From Desulfobacteraceae bacterium (lineage in GTDB: Bacteria > Desulfobacterota > Desulfobulbia > Desulfobulbales > Desulfobulbaceae), in contig JALHJD010000193.1 of NCBI GenBank assembly GCA_022837185.1, forward strand, positions 1-10,818: a stretch of 10,818 nt of DNA, given 5' to 3'. The notes beneath the pieces were generated by a model. The model ran no database searches. It had not been told where the DNA came from and was given only the letters and a program-made list of their open reading frames with translations. This document shows positions 7,566-10,818 of the stretch, piece after piece; position 1 is the stretch's first letter, and each line of letters opens with the position of its first letter. The position numbers and the translations under genes were made by a program.

Positions 7566-7727
7566 ATGAAAGAACTTGTTCTGATAGCCATCGCCGGCGC
7601 GGCCGCCATCGGCGCCTTTTTTCTCATATCCAGAAAAACCGGGGCCGACTGCGTCCCGTGACTCATGGTGTACGGCTCCATAGGTGTGGGGCTGGCTGTG
7701 TACGGCGTGCTAAAGTTTTTTTTCTGA
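7566..7727 (+). CDS. candidate small membrane selenoprotein (in-frame TGA at 7659, read as Sec)
   Basis: Read through one TGA, this frame gives 53 residues. [20 protein letters not shown] forms a first membrane helix, then a polar link RKTGADCVP, the TGA (residue 32), then [17 protein letters not shown] as a second helix, ending KFFF and TGA at 7725. With selenocysteine at the TGA the link holds a C29-x-x-U32 redox-type motif. Both halves are in the same frame, hydrophobic, and use GC-ending codons like neighbouring genes. A hairpin with the features of a bacterial SECIS follows the TGA (see next entry). It starts 39 bases after the typA stop. The Shine-Dalgarno is weak (GGAAAA about 10 bases before the ATG). 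Its end overlaps the convergent NUDIX gene by 18 bases. The alternatives are a 31-residue peptide that truly stops at the TGA, a Cys codon altered to TGA, or chance. The family is not recognised; the link and second helix remind me only faintly of small DUF6132-type proteins. Confidence 0.5.
7659..7694 (+). promoter_or_regulatory. candidate bacterial SECIS element (UGA plus GGU-loop hairpin)
   Basis: After the UGA at 7659-7661, CGGCUCC (7673-7679) pairs with GGGGCUG (7688-7694): seven pairs, two of them G-U. The stem can extend by A7680-U7687 and U7681-G7686, leaving an AGGU apical loop (7682-7685). The distance from UGA to the apical GGU is 21 bases, compared with about 18 in E. coli fdhF, whose loop also presents GGU to the elongation factor SelB. 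Structure and spacing are seen in the sequence. Function as a SECIS is inferred, and no folding program was run. Confidence 0.45.
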
Positions 7728-8156
7728 ACATCCACCCTTTTTCCTGCAAAAGTAATCCGCCAGGATTCTGGCATGGTCAAAGACCAGCTCAGGGAGAGTG
7801 CCCTCGGAAAAAATGCCCGCCTGGAGGGCATCGTCAGCCGCCCGGGGGGTGCCGGAAGCCGAGGCGATGAATACCGTGGTCGCCGTATGCAGCCGGGGAT
7901 CCCGGCCGGGATCGGAATAGGTATGAAACTGCTCAGTCAGGGTCACCCTGAGACCGGTTTCCTCAAAGGCCTCGCGCACCGCAGCCTGTTCGAAAGACTC
8001 CCCGTAGTCGACAAAGCCGCCCGGCAAGGCCCAGCCGAACGGGGGGTTTTTTCGTTCAATCAGCACAATGCCGCCGTCGAGCTCGATGATGACGTCGACC
8101 GTGGGTACCGGATTTTTACGACCCGGAAGTTTCTTTCCGCATTCAGGACAATGCAC
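7710..8156 (-). CDS. NUDIX hydrolase with N-terminal zinc-ribbon-like CPxCG
   Basis: This 148-residue protein has a complete Nudix box: G47-x5-E53-x7-R61-E-A-F-E-E-T-G-L69, which binds Mg2+ and positions the pyrophosphate for cleavage. The flanking [12 protein letters not shown] and the overall plan resemble ADP-ribose/NADH pyrophosphatase-like members, but the substrate cannot be told. The N-terminus [14 protein letters not shown] keeps one CPxCG knuckle; the second Cys pair of a full zinc ribbon is absent. The start is GTG at 8156. It is the first possible start after the HAD stop codon (51 bases upstream, same frame), and AAGG lies 11 bases before it. It is the last gene of the lipoprotein-panE-HAD operon. 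Its 3' end overlaps the candidate small selenoprotein on the other strand by 18 bases. Confidence 0.93.
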   Translation of the reverse strand: MHCPECGKKLPGRKNPVPTVDVIIELDGGIVLIERKNPPFGWALPGGFVDYGESFEQAAVREAFEETGLRVTLTEQFHTYSDPGRDPRLHTATTVFIASASGTPRAADDALQAGIFSEGTLPELVFDHARILADYFCRKKGGCSEKKL

Positions 8157-8207
8157 GGAGTACGTTACCTTGCTGGGTTCGTGCCGCCGCCGTTCAGAGC
8201 ACGGCGG

Positions 8208-8780
8208 TCAGAAGCAGAGGGACCTGATTTCCTCCCAGGTGCTGACGGACGGGAAGGCATGGCGGCCCCGGTTCCAGGGCTGGGAATACACAATGGGCAT
8301 GATGCCCGCCTCCTCCATCTGAAAGCAGGTTTCGGCCCGGTCATCGACAAAAAATTCGAGACCTTGTTCCCGAACATGCCGAACCTTGTCGTCATGGGCC
8401 CCCATTGCCACAATCTTCATGTTGTCCCGCACCAATGGCGGCATGACCGCGTCGATCCAGTCCCTGACCGGTCCGCAATGCGGCCTGGCCGTCACCAGCG
8501 TGACCGGTGCGCAGGCCGTCAACTCCTCGAGCACCTTGACCGCTCCGGGCATGGGACGAAGACCGGCCCCAACGGAATCAAGCAGGATCCTGGCAAACAC
8601 CGCCTCCACGATTCCTGGGTCCATGTCCAGGCATCGTTCAACCTCGAAATCGGTTATGTCCTCAAGCCTGATGGAACAGTGCCCGTACTCCTCGCAGGCC
8701 AGCCGGATAAACGCCTCGGCCGTGTCGGCGATCACGCCGTCAAAATCAAAGCCCAGCCGGCGGGGATGAATCTTGCTCAT
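8208..8780 (-). CDS. HAD-superfamily phosphatase, 5'-nucleotidase (NT5C)-like
   Basis: This 190-residue protein has the four HAD motifs: FDFDGVIADT with nucleophile D12 and acid D14, motif II TLVTAR (T97), motif III K132, and motif IV FFVDDRAE (D146, D147). The size, the helical cap inserted after motif I, and the end 'YSQPWNRG' resemble the 5'(3')-deoxyribonucleotidase/YqfW-like branch. Dephosphorylation of a nucleotide or another small phosphate ester in the cytoplasm is expected; the exact substrate is not known. The start ATG (8780-8778) overlaps the stop TGA of panE in an ATGA, so translational coupling to panE is likely. The NUDIX gene follows 51 bases later, suggesting a shared phosphate-ester or nucleotide clean-up role (inference). 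Confidence 0.9.
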   Translation of the reverse strand: MSKIHPRRLGFDFDGVIADTAEAFIRLACEEYGHCSIRLEDITDFEVERCLDMDPGIVEAVFARILLDSVGAGLRPMPGAVKVLEELTACAPVTLVTARPHCGPVRDWIDAVMPPLVRDNMKIVAMGAHDDKVRHVREQGLEFFVDDRAETCFQMEEAGIMPIVYSQPWNRGRHAFPSVSTWEEIRSLCF

Positions 8781-9754
8781 GTACGCTCCTCCAGTTCCTG
8801 CCTGCCCGGATAGCCTGCTTCAATCTCCCTGACCAGCCTGACCAGCTCCCTGTTGACCGGAGTGGCTATCCCCAGCCGTTCCCCTTCGGCCACGATCGCC
8901 CCGTTGATGGCATCTATTTCAGTGCAGCGATGATTTCGGACGTCCTGCAGCATGGAGGAGATATTGTTCCCCGTCGCTTTGCATACCGCCGCCGTATCAG
9001 CCACCGGGTCGCCGGCAATGGGGATGTTTGCCGCCCGGGCGACTCTCGCCGCCTCCAGAACGGCCTTTTCCATGGTATCCCGCAGCGCGGCTGCTTCAAG
9101 CAGTGCGCCGTTGGGACAGCGATGGACAGCCGTCAGGGCATTGATGCCGACATTGATGAGCAATTTGGTCCAGATATGGGGGAGGGGATCGTCGCTGAGC
9201 TCCGTTGCCATTCCGGCCCCATTGAACAGGGCCGCCGTCCGTTCCAGTACCCCGCCGGCAGGTGGCCGGCGCCGGTCCAACAGGCCCAGGCGGGTCAGCC
9301 CCGCCCCGCCGTGCCGGACATGGCCGGGGGCAATCAGCGTCGCGCCCTCCGAGGTAACCCCTGCCCCGGCGATACACGGCAGGCCGGCCAGTTTTTCCAG
9401 GTGGCCGATGCCGTTCTGCATGGCCATCAGAACCTGATCGGGACCAAGAAAGGGACGCATCCCGTTCAGCGCCTCATCCAGGGCGGTGGTTTTGACGCAC
9501 AGAAACAGGATATCCGCCGTCCGGCAAATTGCCGGAGCGGCGGTGACGGACGGAAAAGCGTGAAACCGCCGGGAACCGTCCTCAAGGATCAGACCGTGAC
9601 GGGCCAGGTATTGGGCCCGTTCCGGCCGGTAATCGAGCAGATGAAGACGGATGTCATTGCCGGCCGCGGAATCCTCCTGCTGCTGCAGGTGGAGGGAAAT
9701 TCGCGCCGCCAGCAGGGAGCCGAGGGCCCCCGGACCGACAATGACCATGCGCAT
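8777..9754 (-). CDS. panE: 2-dehydropantoate 2-reductase (ketopantoate reductase)
   Basis: PanE reduces ketopantoate to pantoate with NADPH in pantothenate and CoA synthesis. The 325-residue protein has the N-terminal Rossmann motif GPGALG (7-12), VKTTAL (87-92) and AMQNG (111-115). It also has the C-terminal active-site run HIWTKLLINVGINALTA with catalytic K197, then NNISSMLQDV (263-272) and TEIDAINGAIV (278-288) with the conserved E279. The second strand is preceded by a slightly long loop (HLQQQEDSAAGND). The ATG at 9754 has a G-rich site (GGGG) about 7 bases upstream; a second ATG two codons on is possible. It lies 12 bases after the lipoprotein stop and overlaps the HAD gene by 4 bases. 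PanE-like paralogues that act on other 2-keto acids exist, so the pathway assignment is likely but not certain. Confidence 0.92.
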   Translation of the reverse strand: MRMVIVGPGALGSLLAARISLHLQQQEDSAAGNDIRLHLLDYRPERAQYLARHGLILEDGSRRFHAFPSVTAAPAICRTADILFLCVKTTALDEALNGMRPFLGPDQVLMAMQNGIGHLEKLAGLPCIAGAGVTSEGATLIAPGHVRHGGAGLTRLGLLDRRRPPAGGVLERTAALFNGAGMATELSDDPLPHIWTKLLINVGINALTAVHRCPNGALLEAAALRDTMEKAVLEAARVARAANIPIAGDPVADTAAVCKATGNNISSMLQDVRNHRCTEIDAINGAIVAEGERLGIATPVNRELVRLVREIEAGYPGRQELEERT

Positions 9755-9766
9755 GACAACCCCGGT

Positions 9767-10621
9767 TCATTTGAATTCGGCGTCTTCTATAATCACGTCG
9801 TAGCGGTAGCCGGCGCCGAAATCGCGATTGGCGTGCAGGGTGCCTTCAACCACAACCACCTCATCCTTCTGGGGTTCGGCCATGGTCGTCACCACGAGGT
9901 CATGGGTATTGTTGAGCGGATCCCCGGTCCCGTCCTGAATATGGACCCAGTTTTTGCCCATGATCATCGACGACACCTTCATGACTTTGCCGCGCACCAC
10001 GACTTTCTGATTATTGAGTTCGTCCTTCTTCTCGTGCAGCTCGCTGACGGTGAAGGCGTTCTCGCCCTCGGCCTTTTCCACCTGAACATCGGTTGAGGGG
10101 ACGATTGCCGCCATGCTGCCGCCGGATGAGGCCATATCGGCCGGCGGTGCACTGGTCCCTGCAGTCTCCATCCTCAGGGCCTCGGAAAAGCTGTCGGCGG
10201 AGCCCTCGGCGGGTGCCATGCCCTGGGGATCGGCGGAGGTTTCCCCGGTCGAGAAGATAACGCTGTCAAACGTTCTTCCCAGGGTCTTGGACTCGAGGTC
10301 TTTCATTTCCATCCCGCCCGCGAAGGAAACCTCTTTCCCCACTTCCAGATCGGTTTCAGGAACCGCGACCCACCGGCTTCCCCCGCCGGTATCCACGTTG
10401 ACATAGGTATAGCCGGCGGCATCGATTGTTTCCAGGACCTTGCCCTGGACAGCAACTCTCTCCTCCGCTGCCTGCTGCATCTGAACCGGCGCCGATTCGA
10501 CGGTCAACGGTGGCTGCTCGGGGGCGGGGGCGGATGCCTGTTCATTGCCGGACTTGCATCCGGCTCCGCCGAGAAGCAGCAACAGGGCGGCGGCAAGAAT
10601 TACTGGTCGAAAAGTGGTCAT
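9767..10621 (-). CDS. lipoprotein with two OB-fold-like domains
   Basis: This 284-residue protein starts with a lipoprotein signal: MTTFRPVILAAALLLLLGGAGC, with the lipidated Cys at 22, then a Ser/Ala/Pro-rich spacer. Two similar domains follow. Residues about 56-124 hold VAVQGKVLETIDAAGYTYVN and later VGKEVSF. Residues about 206-282 hold VVVRGKVMKV, KNWVHIQDGTG and VVVVEGTL. Both show the 'V-x-G-K-V ... Y/W-V-x-(I/V)-x-(D/T)G ... V-x-V-x-G' pattern of OB-folds, the second like GW/OB modules often called 'DNA-binding'. They are joined by a low-complexity linker rich in Ala, Ser, Gly and Met (about 125-185). The function is unknown; the fold suggests ligand or metal binding outside the inner membrane, not DNA. 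The start has GGAG 7 bases upstream and a near-consensus promoter about 50 bases further up. It is the first gene of the operon with panE. Confidence 0.87.
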   Translation of the reverse strand: MTTFRPVILAAALLLLLGGAGCKSGNEQASAPAPEQPPLTVESAPVQMQQAAEERVAVQGKVLETIDAAGYTYVNVDTGGGSRWVAVPETDLEVGKEVSFAGGMEMKDLESKTLGRTFDSVIFSTGETSADPQGMAPAEGSADSFSEALRMETAGTSAPPADMASSGGSMAAIVPSTDVQVEKAEGENAFTVSELHEKKDELNNQKVVVRGKVMKVSSMIMGKNWVHIQDGTGDPLNNTHDLVVTTMAEPQKDEVVVVEGTLHANRDFGAGYRYDVIIEDAEFK

Positions 10622-10672
10622 GGTCTTTCTCCATTATGAAAAAGTTAAGGATTTGCCGGAATATCGATACTA

Positions 10673-10701
10673 CTTATAAGAAGAAGTCATCTCCGTGTCA
10701 A
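10673..10701 (-). promoter_or_regulatory. near-consensus sigma-70 promoter for the lipoprotein-panE-HAD-NUDIX operon
   Basis: On the minus strand a perfect -35 TTGACA (10701-10696) and a -10 TATAAG (10678-10673, 5 of 6) are separated by 17 bases. Transcription would start near 10666, giving a leader of about 45 bases with GGAG at 10632-10629 before the ATG. This predicts strong, constitutive-type expression by the housekeeping sigma factor. No operator or inverted repeat is apparent around it. Confidence 0.85.
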
Positions 10702-10764
10702 CAACGGACAGTTTGCTCCCCGGTTGGACGCGGTCCGGGCTTCCTGGCGGAAAAACGCCGAGTG

Positions 10765-10818
10765 TTACCTGGACTGCAGGACGACGCAGGCCATCGGCTC
10801 CACAATTACCTTCGAGCC
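10765..10818 (-). CDS. C-terminal end of an unidentified gene (partial)
   Basis: On the minus strand the frame entering from the right edge reads GSKVIVEPMACVVLQSR and then stops with TAA at 10767-10765. The codons are GC-ending and the beta-strand-like 'KVIVEPMACVVL' looks like a real protein terminus; something similar occurs at the end of several carbohydrate-active and other enzymes, but 17 residues are too few to name a family. The stop lies 64 bases before the -35 box of the lipoprotein operon, so the layout fits a gene that ends just before a new promoter. A plus-strand frame is also open across this segment but has no start codon. Confidence 0.45.
   Translation of the reverse strand, partial: GSKVIVEPMACVVLQSR

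Noticed and set aside
7546..7566. A six-codon minigene (ATG at 7546, TGA overlapping the ATG at 7566) before the candidate selenoprotein.
   Set aside because: It is too short and has no clear ribosome binding site; the TGATG overlap may be chance.
8157..8210. The HAD gene's TGA stop is in frame with the NUDIX gene, so a read-through fusion or second Sec codon could be imagined.
   Set aside because: The HAD protein is complete at its usual end, the 16 codons between are Arg-rich and unlike a linker in either family, and a one-in-three frame match is expected by chance.
10705..10760. Short inverted repeats (GGCG/CGCC and CCCGG/CCGGG) between the partial right-edge gene and the lipoprotein promoter.
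   Set aside because: The stems are 4-5 bp with no following T tract on the relevant strand; they could belong to a Rho-dependent end but cannot be supported as a terminator.

Overview
The window is GC-rich bacterial chromosome with dense, housekeeping-style gene packing. It has no insertion sequence, CRISPR array, tRNA or rRNA that I can see. The mix of genes (a YdbH-like AsmA-type envelope protein, HinT, an XPB-like helicase, TypA, PanE and an outer-envelope lipoprotein with OB-folds) points to a Gram-negative bacterium. A Desulfobacterota (deltaproteobacterial) host is my best guess from general protein character, but no marker gene here proves it.

Layout. Positions 1-4159 hold a minus-strand run read from right to left: a YdjM-like membrane protein, a secreted protein of unknown function, a HinT-type histidine-triad protein, and a large YdbH-domain protein cut by the left edge. 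A 60-base divergent gap (4160-4219) separates this run from a plus-strand XPB/SSL2-like helicase (4220-5611). Next comes an AT-rich intergenic stretch with a good sigma-70-type promoter, followed within about 20 bases by an intrinsic terminator. typA/bipA (5732-7526) follows; its reading frame is broken near 5911.

Downstream of typA, on the plus strand, is a short two-helix membrane-protein frame (7566-7727) interrupted by one in-frame TGA in the context Cys-Val-Pro-TGA. A hairpin with an apical GGU lies just after the TGA, as in a bacterial SECIS element. I read this as a candidate small selenoprotein, the most interesting item in the window. From the right, a minus-strand operon converges on it: tandem OB-fold lipoprotein, panE, HAD-type nucleotidase, NUDIX hydrolase. 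This operon has a near-consensus promoter at 10673-10701. Its probable intrinsic terminator lies inside the 3' end of typA (7497-7539). The last 54 bases look like the C-terminus of another minus-strand gene.

How the genes fit together: the left operon combines envelope proteins, possibly lipid-related, with a nucleotide-binding HinT. The right operon combines a pantothenate/CoA biosynthesis step with two nucleotide or phosphate-ester clean-up enzymes and a surface lipoprotein. The helicase and typA are separate stress or housekeeping units.
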